Source: a virus. From it: a stretch of DNA of 29,678 nucleotides. The position numbers were made by a program, and so were the translations under genes. Shown here piece after piece: positions 22,194 to 29,678 of this stretch. Where the stretch lies: positions 1 through 29,678 of IMG/VR virus record IMGVR_UViG_3300030329_001934. The stretch is one strand, 5' to 3'. The first letter of the stretch is position 1, and the number at the start of each line of letters is the position of its first letter. The notes under the pieces were generated by a model. That model saw only the letters and a program-made list of their open reading frames with translations. It was not told the origin of the DNA and made no database searches.

Positions 22194-23682
22194 CATAGAT
22201 TTTACTGATCCTTACGAGATGCTCACCGTCATTGACGATGACATTTTGGAGGGAACTTTAAAGTTGCATCCTTGGCAAAAGGAAATTCTGACTGACTATG
22301 GTAAGCCGTCGAGTGCAGCCAAGCCATTCAAGGCAGCCGTTCGTGCGGCCAACGGTTCAGGCAAGGACCAGTTTGTAATTGCGCCATGTGCCTTGTGGAC
22401 CTGCATGACATCAGCGAATGCAGTCGCCATTGTTACCACGGCATCTGGTAATCAGCTTGATAGACAAACCGACAAGTACATCCGACAACTGATGACATCT
22501 GTAAACAAGATGTTTGGAACACAGGTTTGGAAGATGAACTATCGGCACTATACAAACCTTATCAACAACTCAACAATAGAATTGTTTGTGACGGATGAGC
22601 CGGGACGAGCGGAAGGCTGGCATCCTGTCGTGCAAAATGGTGAGTTGGCAATATTTGTCTCGGAGGCGAAGTCAGTTCCCGATGAAATCTTCACGGCACT
22701 AGCACGTTGCACAGGCTTCACGAAACGTGTGGATGTCTCAAGCCCCGGCCCACCTTCGGGACATTTTTATAATGTGTGTACTGGAGGCAACTGGACGCAA
22801 TATCATGTGACAGCGTTTGATTGCCCACATCTCTCGACAGACTATATAGAAGAAATAAAGGAGTCTTACGGAGACACATCTGCGCTCTACAAATCCATGA
22901 TAATGGCAGAGTTCGGTGGTATGGATGAGCAAGTCGTCATCAATCACCAGAAACTTGTCGAGTTGGATAAGATTGAGTTGGAGCATATAGATGAACCACA
23001 CAATGTTGCTGGATTAGACTTGTCAGCGGGTGGTGATGAACAGGTTCTTGTTGTGCGAAATGGTAACAAGACACTGGCTGTCGAAGCATTTAATTTTAGG
23101 GATACAGTTGCCTTGGTCGATCATCTGGAATTTTTATTTAGAAAATATAAACTGGAAGAGTCTGTAATCTACGGTGATGCGGGTGGTTTAGGTAAACCAA
23201 TACTGGATCAACTGCGAGTTAACTGGAACATCAAGTATGTCTTGAACCAAGCCAAGCCATACAACGGTCTTGCCTACTTGAATCGTGGTGCGGAACTTTG
23301 GTTTAGCGTGGCTAAATTAATTGAGTATGGTGATATAATGATTCCACGGGACACAAAGTTACGCAAACAGTTGGCTTCCAGATACTTTGTTGTTACGCCG
23401 CAAAACAAGTTGCAACTTGAAAGTAAAAAACAGGCGAGATCAAAGGGTCATGTGTCGCCGGATAGAGCAGACGCTTTTGTGCTTGCCTTCGCTGACTATC
23501 GTGGTAGGAAACCAAAGAGATTGGGCGCGAAAAAGCCTGAAAAACATGAGCATAAACAACTTACGCTAAATTCGCCACGAGTTACATTTGGCAGAGCAAT
23601 TTACGGTAAACCAATAAAACCTAATCCTTGGTTAAGAGATGAAATACAACAATTACAAGAACTATCAGGACGCATCAACTAA
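22177..23682 (+). CDS. Terminase large subunit (TerL)
   Basis: A 501-residue packaging motor. The ATPase has AANGSGKD (57-64) as Walker A and AIFVSEAKS (158-166) as a Walker B variant, in which the usual Asp is Ser before Glu. The RNase H-like nuclease has GLDLSAGGD (Asp281), YGDAGG (Asp334) and SPDRADAF (Asp429/432). The Walker A lacks the Thr/Ser that usually follows Lys (here Asp). Order TerS-SNase-TerL-portal is standard for tailed phages apart from the inserted nuclease. The start overlaps the SNase gene by 17 nt and the end overlaps the portal by 44 nt. Confidence 0.9.
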   Translation: MGKEDSIDFTDPYEMLTVIDDDILEGTLKLHPWQKEILTDYGKPSSAAKPFKAAVRAANGSGKDQFVIAPCALWTCMTSANAVAIVTTASGNQLDRQTDKYIRQLMTSVNKMFGTQVWKMNYRHYTNLINNSTIELFVTDEPGRAEGWHPVVQNGELAIFVSEAKSVPDEIFTALARCTGFTKRVDVSSPGPPSGHFYNVCTGGNWTQYHVTAFDCPHLSTDYIEEIKESYGDTSALYKSMIMAEFGGMDEQVVINHQKLVELDKIELEHIDEPHNVAGLDLSAGGDEQVLVVRNGNKTLAVEAFNFRDTVALVDHLEFLFRKYKLEESVIYGDAGGLGKPILDQLRVNWNIKYVLNQAKPYNGLAYLNRGAELWFSVAKLIEYGDIMIPRDTKLRKQLASRYFVVTPQNKLQLESKKQARSKGHVSPDRADAFVLAFADYRGRKPKRLGAKKPEKHEHKQLTLNSPRVTFGRAIYGKPIKPNPWLRDEIQQLQELSGRIN

Positions 23683-25402
23683 CGTACACAAGCTCGCTTC
23701 GTTGTGTGATGAGCAGCACGTTACAGCACAAGACCAAAGACAGCAACGTCGTCTAAACATTGATTTGGATTTGGAGCGTCGTGATGGTTACTTGGCTCCA
23801 GATGAAGTCTATATACCCACACACATAATCGACAGTAATATACGCCGTGAACAGGCCAAGTATGTTTCTTACATAGTCAATTCACGCCGTACTGTTATCT
23901 TTTCAAGTTCGACAGATCCGGCATTTAACACAGGACCACTTGAACGTGATTTCACGGAGCGTTGTCGTTACGACGGCTGGCAGGTTCCACTATTTCGTAC
24001 AATAGACTGTATGCAATTGCATGGTTATTGTGTGGCTGAAGTTCAATTTGACGACACGAAGCCGGGACACTTTGGAGTAGAATCTGTAAACTACGAGGAC
24101 TTTGCATTCCCAGACGACACACGCGACATTCAAGCGTGTGGCATGTTGGTACATCGGCATTACTTCACACGCGAGCAACTCATTGATATGACAAAAAGCC
24201 GCGAGTTTAGTAAAAAAGAGGTCGAGACGTTGGTCGGAGAGGAACCAGTAGACGAACAAACTGAATCTTTGTTCAAGGTAGAGAAGGTCATGTTTAGGTC
24301 AGAGGGTATTGTTCATGTAGGGTGGTCTTGCGTAGCTAGGTGCAACGACTGGTTACGCAAGCCACGCCCTCTGTTTTTGGGTAAACGTGATGCTGGCGGT
24401 GAAATCTACGAGACAGAATATCCCTACGTTATTTTTCATTACATGATAGCGGAGGACATGACCATTAAGAATTGTGTGGGTCGCGCCTACATGGATAAGC
24501 ACACGCAAGAAGCAGTCAGTTCTTTGATGTCATCATTTGTCACGGCACACCGTCGAGCTTCTAATTTTTACTTTTCAAAGGAAACAGATGATCCAAATCA
24601 GAGTAATGAGCAGACTAGTGTACAGTTTGTACCGGGAGCATTGATTGATTCTAATGTTCGACAATTTCAGTTGACGCCACCGAACTCAACAATGTTGTCG
24701 GCTATTCAGACTCTTGTGACACAGAATGCACAAGAGCAGTCGCAGATGAACTATGCTGCGATGAATCGTCAGGACAGTCGTAAGACAGCTACTGAGATTC
24801 AAACTGCATCGGCAGAAGCCCAACTTCTTTCAGCAACACAGGTTGCGCTCTTTAGTATTTCGATCAAACAAATTTACGAGAAGTGTTGGGACATTTATCA
24901 GTCACGAGTATTGGATAACTTGATTGATCCAACAATTCCTTTGCATTATTTCTTGGATCATAAATACAACATTAAACCGGCTGGTGACACGGATGTTGTT
25001 GAGAGACAGGAGAAAGCGCAGAAGATGCTGCAAGTTTGGCCGGTTATCCAGCAAAATAGTGCGCTTGCAATTACTTACATGGAAGACATGTTGACAATGT
25101 TGTTTCCAGATGAATCACCAAAATATCTGGAGCAACTCAAGGAAGATCAGACCAAGACACAATTGTTGCAGCAAATGTCAACAATCATACAGAGTCTTAT
25201 CGTTGATCCGCAAACAGGTCAACTGACGCCAGAAGCACAACCTTATGCACAGCAACTACAAGCGTTACAGCAGCAGGTCGCAGCCATTTCAGGAGGCGAC
25301 AAGGGAGGTGCTGGAGGAGCAGGTATGGCGGCAATGGGTGGACAATCCAACAACCAAGGTGTTCCTGCATCTGCTCCAACAGGAGCGGGAGCGGTTGGTT
25401 AA
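23639..25402 (+). CDS. Portal protein
   Basis: A 587-residue protein with the size and composition of a portal. It has an N-terminal ordered part, a long helical stretch around MSSFVTAHRR, a middle rich in Gln/Asn, the helix QSQMNYAAMNRQDSRKTATE typical of portal wing/stem regions, and a Gln/Gly/Ala-rich tail (QLQALQQQVAAISGGDKGGAGG). It follows TerL and precedes scaffold and capsid. It should form the dodecameric ring through which DNA passes. ATG 23639 lies within TerL; the 44-nt overlap is unusual, and a later start is possible. Confidence 0.85.
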   Translation: MKYNNYKNYQDASTNVHKLASLCDEQHVTAQDQRQQRRLNIDLDLERRDGYLAPDEVYIPTHIIDSNIRREQAKYVSYIVNSRRTVIFSSSTDPAFNTGPLERDFTERCRYDGWQVPLFRTIDCMQLHGYCVAEVQFDDTKPGHFGVESVNYEDFAFPDDTRDIQACGMLVHRHYFTREQLIDMTKSREFSKKEVETLVGEEPVDEQTESLFKVEKVMFRSEGIVHVGWSCVARCNDWLRKPRPLFLGKRDAGGEIYETEYPYVIFHYMIAEDMTIKNCVGRAYMDKHTQEAVSSLMSSFVTAHRRASNFYFSKETDDPNQSNEQTSVQFVPGALIDSNVRQFQLTPPNSTMLSAIQTLVTQNAQEQSQMNYAAMNRQDSRKTATEIQTASAEAQLLSATQVALFSISIKQIYEKCWDIYQSRVLDNLIDPTIPLHYFLDHKYNIKPAGDTDVVERQEKAQKMLQVWPVIQQNSALAITYMEDMLTMLFPDESPKYLEQLKEDQTKTQLLQQMSTIIQSLIVDPQTGQLTPEAQPYAQQLQALQQQVAAISGGDKGGAGGAGMAAMGGQSNNQGVPASAPTGAGAVG

Positions 25403-25553
25403 AGATGTTGCATATCTGTCTACCAAGCGTTCTGTTTCGGATTCTGATGTTCGCATTGCGGCATCACAGATAAAAACCATAGACGAAATAATAAACACGA
25501 TAAATGACAAAGACGGATACAAAAACAGCGGAAGCTCTGGAGCAAGAGTTTGA
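25308..25553 (+). CDS. Hidden gene overlapping both portal and scaffold genes
   Basis: A frame of at least 66 credible codons bridges the 101-bp gap between portal and scaffold and overlaps both. The product contains QWVDNPTTKVFLHLLQQERE, then STKRSVSDSDVRIAASQIKT and ends near YKNSGSSGARV. The portion in the gap is Glu/Lys/Arg-rich and helical, like the short protein often found between portal and scaffold in related phages. A GTG at 25308, about eleven bases after AGGAGG, is my best start; GTG 25341 is the alternative. The open frame reaches further upstream to 25245. Confidence 0.6.
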   Translation: MLEEQVWRQWVDNPTTKVFLHLLQQERERLVKDVAYLSTKRSVSDSDVRIAASQIKTIDEIINTINDKDGYKNSGSSGARV

Positions 25554-26646
25554 TTTTGGCAACATTGATGTAGGCGACCAGTTGGATGTTGAATCACTAG
25601 ACACAGTCAAGGAAGAGAGAGTACTTGAAGAACCAGAAGAGTCAGAAGAAGCTGAAAAGCCGGTAGAAGAGTCTACAGAAGAAAAAGCTGAATCAGAAGA
25701 GGAGACAGAGGAGGCCGAAGAGGAGTCCGAGGAGAAAGAGGATTCGGAGGAGTCTGAAGAGGAGTCTGAAGAATTGACGACTGAAGAAGTCCTCGGTGAT
25801 CCCTTGAAGGATAAAGAAGAAGAAAAGGATGAGAAAGGCCGTAGTTATGAAGGTTACGATGATGAGGACAAGCAATACGCTAAACAGATGTCCAACTCCG
25901 CTTACGAACATTTCTCCAAGAAACTTCAAAAACTAAAGACTGAAAAATCCTCTGCCGAGGAAACGCAGGATTTACTGTCACACCCCGAAGCCTACTCGCT
26001 TAATCCCGAATATCAACAACTTGTCACAGACTATGATAAGGCTTCACAAGAACATGCACACTGGAAAAAGCAACTTGTTGCGATTCGTAAAGGTGATCCG
26101 TGGCGTTCTATTGAGGGTTATGACAAGAGCGGTAAACTGGTTCTTGGTCGAGACGAGTATCAACCTACATCAGAGTCGGAGATTGATGTACAAGCTGCCC
26201 TGACAGAAGCACAAACTTTAAGTAAAAACTTCAGTCAAAGAGCGTATTCAATTCAACATAACCACGCTAAAAGCTACACAGAATCCGTACAGATGTTGGA
26301 TGAAGAACAGCGAAAGCAGTTTAAGTGGTTGGAGGATAAGGAGATGGGTAAGAAAATTATTGAAATACCAAACTTTGGTAAAACTTCAATAAACAAGTTA
26401 CGAAAAACTTTTAAAGATGTTTTGCCAAAAGTTTTTTCCAATCATCCAATGACAGAATTGGCCACAAATCTTTGGATAAACAACCAAATTATGGCTAAAC
26501 AGCAGCAAGAACTGACGCAAAAGGTTAAGAAACAGACGCGAAACAAGAAAGACATGCTGCGTAGTGAGCCAACCTCAAAGTCAACAAAGTCAAAAGGTGA
26601 CGATGAGTATTTTACAACAGATTCCTTCATGGAAGACTTCATGTAA
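25504..26646 (+). CDS. Scaffold-like protein with an acidic N-terminal region
   Basis: A 380-residue protein. Residues 30-100 are almost all Glu, Ser, Asp and Lys, a highly acidic disordered stretch. The rest is helical and charged, ending in a Lys-rich segment and EYFTTDSFMEDFM. Composition, size and place between portal and major capsid match an assembly scaffold, which directs shell formation and leaves before packaging. No protease is recognised nearby. The ATG lacks a Shine-Dalgarno; it overlaps the hidden gene by 50 nt. Confidence 0.75.
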   Translation: MTKTDTKTAEALEQEFDFGNIDVGDQLDVESLDTVKEERVLEEPEESEEAEKPVEESTEEKAESEEETEEAEEESEEKEDSEESEEESEELTTEEVLGDPLKDKEEEKDEKGRSYEGYDDEDKQYAKQMSNSAYEHFSKKLQKLKTEKSSAEETQDLLSHPEAYSLNPEYQQLVTDYDKASQEHAHWKKQLVAIRKGDPWRSIEGYDKSGKLVLGRDEYQPTSESEIDVQAALTEAQTLSKNFSQRAYSIQHNHAKSYTESVQMLDEEQRKQFKWLEDKEMGKKIIEIPNFGKTSINKLRKTFKDVLPKVFSNHPMTELATNLWINNQIMAKQQQELTQKVKKQTRNKKDMLRSEPTSKSTKSKGDDEYFTTDSFMEDFM

Positions 26647-26663
26647 TTGGCACACAAGTTGCT
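26647..26663 (+). promoter_or_regulatory. Sigma54 (-24/-12) promoter P3 for the capsid gene
   Basis: TTGGCACACAAGTTGCT is a full match to the RpoN consensus TGGCAC-N5-TTGCW. It starts one base after the scaffold stop; the predicted start of transcription is near 26674, about 85 bp before the capsid ATG. It could give extra capsid mRNA. Confidence 0.8.
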
Positions 26664-26758
26664 CGATTTCTAATTGCTTCTATTGGTAAGGGCATACCAC
26701 GCTACTCGTGTGAAGGGCATCACAAACTCGTGTATAACAAAGTAAATACTAAAATATT

Positions 26759-28153
26759 ATGGCTGTAACAGCAGTTGATCCTAGTAGTAGTCTCGCACAA
26801 GCGATGTCTACAACGGCAGTATCCAACAACTTTAACAAGTTGGATTTCTACCTAGTTAAAAACGAGGTTGCCCTTTTTCCCAAATGGAATGTCTACGACA
26901 CTCTTTATGGTTCGATTAAGTGGCAACCTAATATGGGAGACACCCTTCAAGGGTTGACTCCAACGCCCAGTCCCGTACAGCGTTCTACATTCGCGCCGAA
27001 TGTATTGGCTGACGCGCCACTCAAGGACATCTACAAAATTGGTGAGCGGAATGAGTCTGCGAAGCTTTCTTACCACAGGTATGAGAGTACGCGGTTTCGT
27101 TTCCTTAACAGCTTTGAGTCGTTCTGGCGTGACCAGTTATCCTACGCTCATAAGGACATCGTTCGTCAAATCCAGACATCACAGAATCAGTTCATCCGAA
27201 CCTTGATGTGGTATCAAACACCAGACCTTTATATTTCTAAAGGTGGATCTGGTTATTTATCAAGTTCTGTTGATCTTGATGGAGATGCTGCAAAAGTCTC
27301 ACTGACACAAGATCAGATTCGCACTATTGATGCTGATGCTGATAGTACTTCTTCTACCACAGCTGCAATTGGTGAAGGCGGTGGACAGGAGTATCGTGAT
27401 TCACTGGTAACAGGCGGTTCCGGTCAAGAAGCTGGAGCTTTAACGCTGAAAGACTTGTATAAAGCTATGCTTGTCTTGCAGGAGGATGTTCAAGCACCAC
27501 CATTTGATCGTCAATTTGGTACTCCAAAGACCTCTGAGATGATTAAGGGTAAGTATGTTCTTGTTTGTTCAACTGAAGCATGGGCATCGCTCATGTGGGA
27601 TAGTGACTTGGCGGCTCAAACTGGTCGTCGTCTTGCTCCCGCCAACATGAACCTCGTTAATGAGGGCTTTGCTGGCGATTTGTGGGGTAAGATTACAGTT
27701 AAGTTTGATCCATTCCCGTTGCGTTTTACAGACACGGGTGCGTGGGTCAACCCACAAACTGTCACTAACAACAAGGTTGTACCTAACTCGAATTATACCA
27801 AGATTGCTTCAAGTGCCAGTAATGATATTGGTTCTAATGAGGTTGCATTCTTGTGTGGTGCAGATGCCTTTAAGGCGATCTCTGTTGGCCCACCGCCAAA
27901 AGAGTTTGCTGGCAAGAACGTCTCCAAGAAGAAACTGTATGGCATGAATTGGAATGGTCAGATTGACTTGACCGATCAGTTCTTGGTTCCGACAGCCTCA
28001 ACTACCGACATAACAAACGGTGCTGGCGAAGGTTGGGACTTGAATGTCTATGGTGACTTCCTGAAGTTCATCTCGCAGACAATACACGGTGGTATTCCGG
28101 GTGATGCACGGCATTGCCTACCTATTGTATATCGTCGCAGACGCACTGCTTAA
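26759..28153 (+). CDS. Major capsid protein
   Basis: A 464-residue protein right after the scaffold. It has a mixed alpha/beta composition, few Cys, and a long helix region around NSFESFWRDQLSYAHKDIVRQIQ; the C-terminus ends GDARHCLPIVYRRRRTA. Order, size and its own sigma54-type promoter support the call; no fold was modelled. The start at ATG 26759 has no Shine-Dalgarno but an AT-rich leader TAAAATATT identical to that of the next gene. A GC-rich UUCG hairpin follows the stop. Confidence 0.85.
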   Translation: MAVTAVDPSSSLAQAMSTTAVSNNFNKLDFYLVKNEVALFPKWNVYDTLYGSIKWQPNMGDTLQGLTPTPSPVQRSTFAPNVLADAPLKDIYKIGERNESAKLSYHRYESTRFRFLNSFESFWRDQLSYAHKDIVRQIQTSQNQFIRTLMWYQTPDLYISKGGSGYLSSSVDLDGDAAKVSLTQDQIRTIDADADSTSSTTAAIGEGGGQEYRDSLVTGGSGQEAGALTLKDLYKAMLVLQEDVQAPPFDRQFGTPKTSEMIKGKYVLVCSTEAWASLMWDSDLAAQTGRRLAPANMNLVNEGFAGDLWGKITVKFDPFPLRFTDTGAWVNPQTVTNNKVVPNSNYTKIASSASNDIGSNEVAFLCGADAFKAISVGPPPKEFAGKNVSKKKLYGMNWNGQIDLTDQFLVPTASTTDITNGAGEGWDLNVYGDFLKFISQTIHGGIPGDARHCLPIVYRRRRTA

Positions 28154-28160
28154 CAATCAT

Positions 28161-28181
28161 GGGGGGCTTCGGCCCCCCTTT
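28161..28181 (+). terminator. GC hairpin with UUCG loop after the capsid gene
   Basis: GGGGGGC (28161-28167) pairs with GCCCCCC (28172-28178) around TTCG. Only TTT then CCTTT follow, so it is likely a partial terminator or mRNA-stabilising structure that keeps capsid message above downstream genes. Confidence 0.6.
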
Positions 28182-28194
28182 CCTTTAAAATATT

Positions 28195-28572
28195 ATGGCT
28201 ATTGTAAAAACTCCCTCCGCTGTTGATAGGAGTGTTACCTACAACACACCCTCTCAAGTTGACATAGACACGGCTAATGTAGCTGATTCCAGCCTTGGTT
28301 GGGACCCAAATGTAAACTACGCACAGGCTTTGTTGCAGAACACAGGTTCTACAAATTTATTCTTACGTTATGGCTCAACGGCTGCAACCACATCTGTTTA
28401 CCACACAAAGTTAGCACCGGGAACGCAGGTTGACTTGAGTGATAATGTGGGCAGCAGTCTCAACATAATTTCAGATGCAAACAACGGTATAGCTGTATTT
28501 ACGCTGGCATCGCCAGACTATGCAGTTACTGATTATCCAGCGCAGCCTAGCAACAACATAAACGGATACTAA
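28195..28572 (+). CDS. Small beta-rich protein next to capsid (possible decoration protein)
   Basis: A 125-residue protein rich in Thr, Ser, Asn and Val, with alternating beta-type segments (NTGSTNLFLRYGSTAATTSVYHT, GIAVFTLASPDYAVTDY) and no charged helices. Size, composition and position after the capsid gene suggest a head decoration or stabilising protein; that is inference. Its leader shares 15 bases including the ATG with the capsid gene. It overlaps nothing and is 1 nt from the fibre ATG. Confidence 0.55.
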   Translation: MAIVKTPSAVDRSVTYNTPSQVDIDTANVADSSLGWDPNVNYAQALLQNTGSTNLFLRYGSTAATTSVYHTKLAPGTQVDLSDNVGSSLNIISDANNGIAVFTLASPDYAVTDYPAQPSNNINGY

Positions 28573-28573
28573 A

Positions 28574-29678
28574 ATGGCACGGATTGTACAACAGGGAGTA
28601 ATTACCACATCAGGCGTTTCTTACGAGAACGAACCTATCATCCGTGGAGATGGTGCTGGTGAGATCATGCAATGGCAGCCGTCTGATGGTGGTACAGATG
28701 GTATTTATATTATAGAGTCAGTAGATGATGGCCCAGCGTTCTTGGGTGTTGGTGTAACACCAACAAAACCTTTAACAGTTAAGTCACACGTTGCCGCTGC
28801 TGCTGATATTATTCTGGCCCTAGCAGATGATGGTGGGAATGTGTTTCGTGTAGGTAAAGATAATAGTGACAATGGTTATATTGAGTTGTTTGATGGTGCT
28901 GGCAATCTTGATGTAAAACTTGACACTGCGGCTGCATCGACTTTTGCAACTGGCATCACAGTCGGCTCGCTGGACATTGGCCACGGTGCAAGCGGCAATT
29001 TAGACAGCACGGCGGTTGGTAAAGATGCGCTAGATTCAAACGCAACCCACATAACAACTGGTGCGCTTCGCAATACAGCTATTGGTGCTAGTGCGCTGAC
29101 TGCGCTAAACGATAATGCCGCTGATGACAATACGGCAGTTGGCGCGTATTCAATGGATGCAATGTCAGGCGCTGGTCATAGTAATACTGCGGTTGGTTCA
29201 TATTCATTATCATCAACTATCGCTGGCGACCAAAATACTGCTGTCGGAAAGTCTGCGTTACATTCTACTGATTGTGAAAATGATAATACCGCAATAGGTT
29301 ATAATGCGCTCTATGCATTCGGCGGAAGCAACGCAACCGCTGTTGGTAGTGGTGCAGCAGCAGCATCAGTTAGTGATCTGCGTTTAACTGCCGTTGGACA
29401 GGGTGCGTTGGCGGCTTGTAATGGTGGTGACAATAATACAGCAGTTGGGGTTGTTGCTGGTGATGCAATTACAACAGGTAATAGGAACACTTGTATGGGT
29501 GTTTGGTCACTTTCGTCAGCGGCAACAGATGACAATGTAGCAGTTGGCTATTATGCGCTTGAAGCATTCACAGGTAGCAACGCAACCGCCGTAGGTTCTG
29601 GTGCTGCTGACGCTGCTGTCAGTCAACTTGGTCTAACAGCAATAGGTAAAGATGCATTAAGCGCAGCCACAAGTGGAA
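28574..29678 (+). CDS. Fibre-like protein with YadA-head-type repeats (3' end outside window)
   Basis: ATG 28574 opens a frame that runs without a stop to the last base (368 codons visible). After a 110-residue lead-in come about twelve repeats of the NTAVGxxAL type (NTAIGASAL, NTAVGAYSM, NTAVGSYSL, NTAVGKSAL, NTAIGYNAL, ATAVGSGAA, ...). This is the pattern of trimeric adhesin (YadA/Hep-Hag) heads and some phage tail or head fibres, forming left-handed beta rolls that contact the host. A larger block of 83 residues is duplicated (29304 and 29553 regions). Its place directly after capsid genes may mean a head fibre; a tail fibre is the alternative. Confidence 0.75.
   Translation, partial: MARIVQQGVITTSGVSYENEPIIRGDGAGEIMQWQPSDGGTDGIYIIESVDDGPAFLGVGVTPTKPLTVKSHVAAAADIILALADDGGNVFRVGKDNSDNGYIELFDGAGNLDVKLDTAAASTFATGITVGSLDIGHGASGNLDSTAVGKDALDSNATHITTGALRNTAIGASALTALNDNAADDNTAVGAYSMDAMSGAGHSNTAVGSYSLSSTIAGDQNTAVGKSALHSTDCENDNTAIGYNALYAFGGSNATAVGSGAAAASVSDLRLTAVGQGALAACNGGDNNTAVGVVAGDAITTGNRNTCMGVWSLSSAATDDNVAVGYYALEAFTGSNATAVGSGAADAAVSQLGLTAIGKDALSAATSG

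Overview
This window is part of a tailed double-stranded DNA phage genome (Caudoviricetes), or a very similar prophage. It carries terminase small and large subunits, portal, scaffold, major capsid protein and a fibre on the + strand. A replication block on the - strand holds a P-loop helicase-like ATPase, a family A DNA polymerase, a DUF669-like protein, a Sak4-like ATPase and a Cas4/RecB-like nuclease. I see no tRNA, integrase, lysis gene or CRISPR. The host cannot be named. The regulatory logic requires a host with RpoN (sigma54), which points to a Gram-negative such as a proteobacterium.

Layout. 1-1533 (+): the end of a large, probably virion-associated protein. 1.57 kb: a terminator at the junction of the two converging units. 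1.6-9.75 kb (-): replication and recombination genes. 9.8-16.5 kb (-): early-type genes, ending with a short sigma54 activator (AAA+ core only) and including DUF932, HNH nuclease and many small phage proteins. 16.5-17.7 kb: the control region, with two short - strand genes, a long inverted repeat, a rod-like hairpin, several perfect TTGACA -35 boxes and two terminators. 17.7-29.7 kb (+): structural genes, with a long Pro/Glu/Lys-rich protein, TerS, a staphylococcal-type nuclease, TerL, portal, a hidden overlapping gene, scaffold, capsid, a small possible decoration protein and a YadA-repeat fibre cut by the window end.

Most notable system. The phage encodes a sigma54 activator made only of the AAA+ core, with an intact Walker A, GSFTGA loop and arginine residues but no sensor domain or helix-turn-helix. 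The window has three near-identical sigma54 (-24/-12) promoters matching TTGGCAYRCAWGTTGCT: one directly after the activator gene and facing the replication genes (9781-9797, -), one before the late operon (18285-18301, +) and one directly before the capsid gene (26647-26663, +). Inferred cascade: host sigma70 reads the early operon from about 16.5 kb, the activator is its last product, and with host RpoN it opens the replication, late and capsid promoters.

Limits: all calls are from reading the sequence. No homology search, fold prediction or statistics were run. Starts were moved from the longest reading frame where an ATG, a ribosome site or gene overlap argued for it. Many late genes have no clear Shine-Dalgarno, so some starts are tentative.
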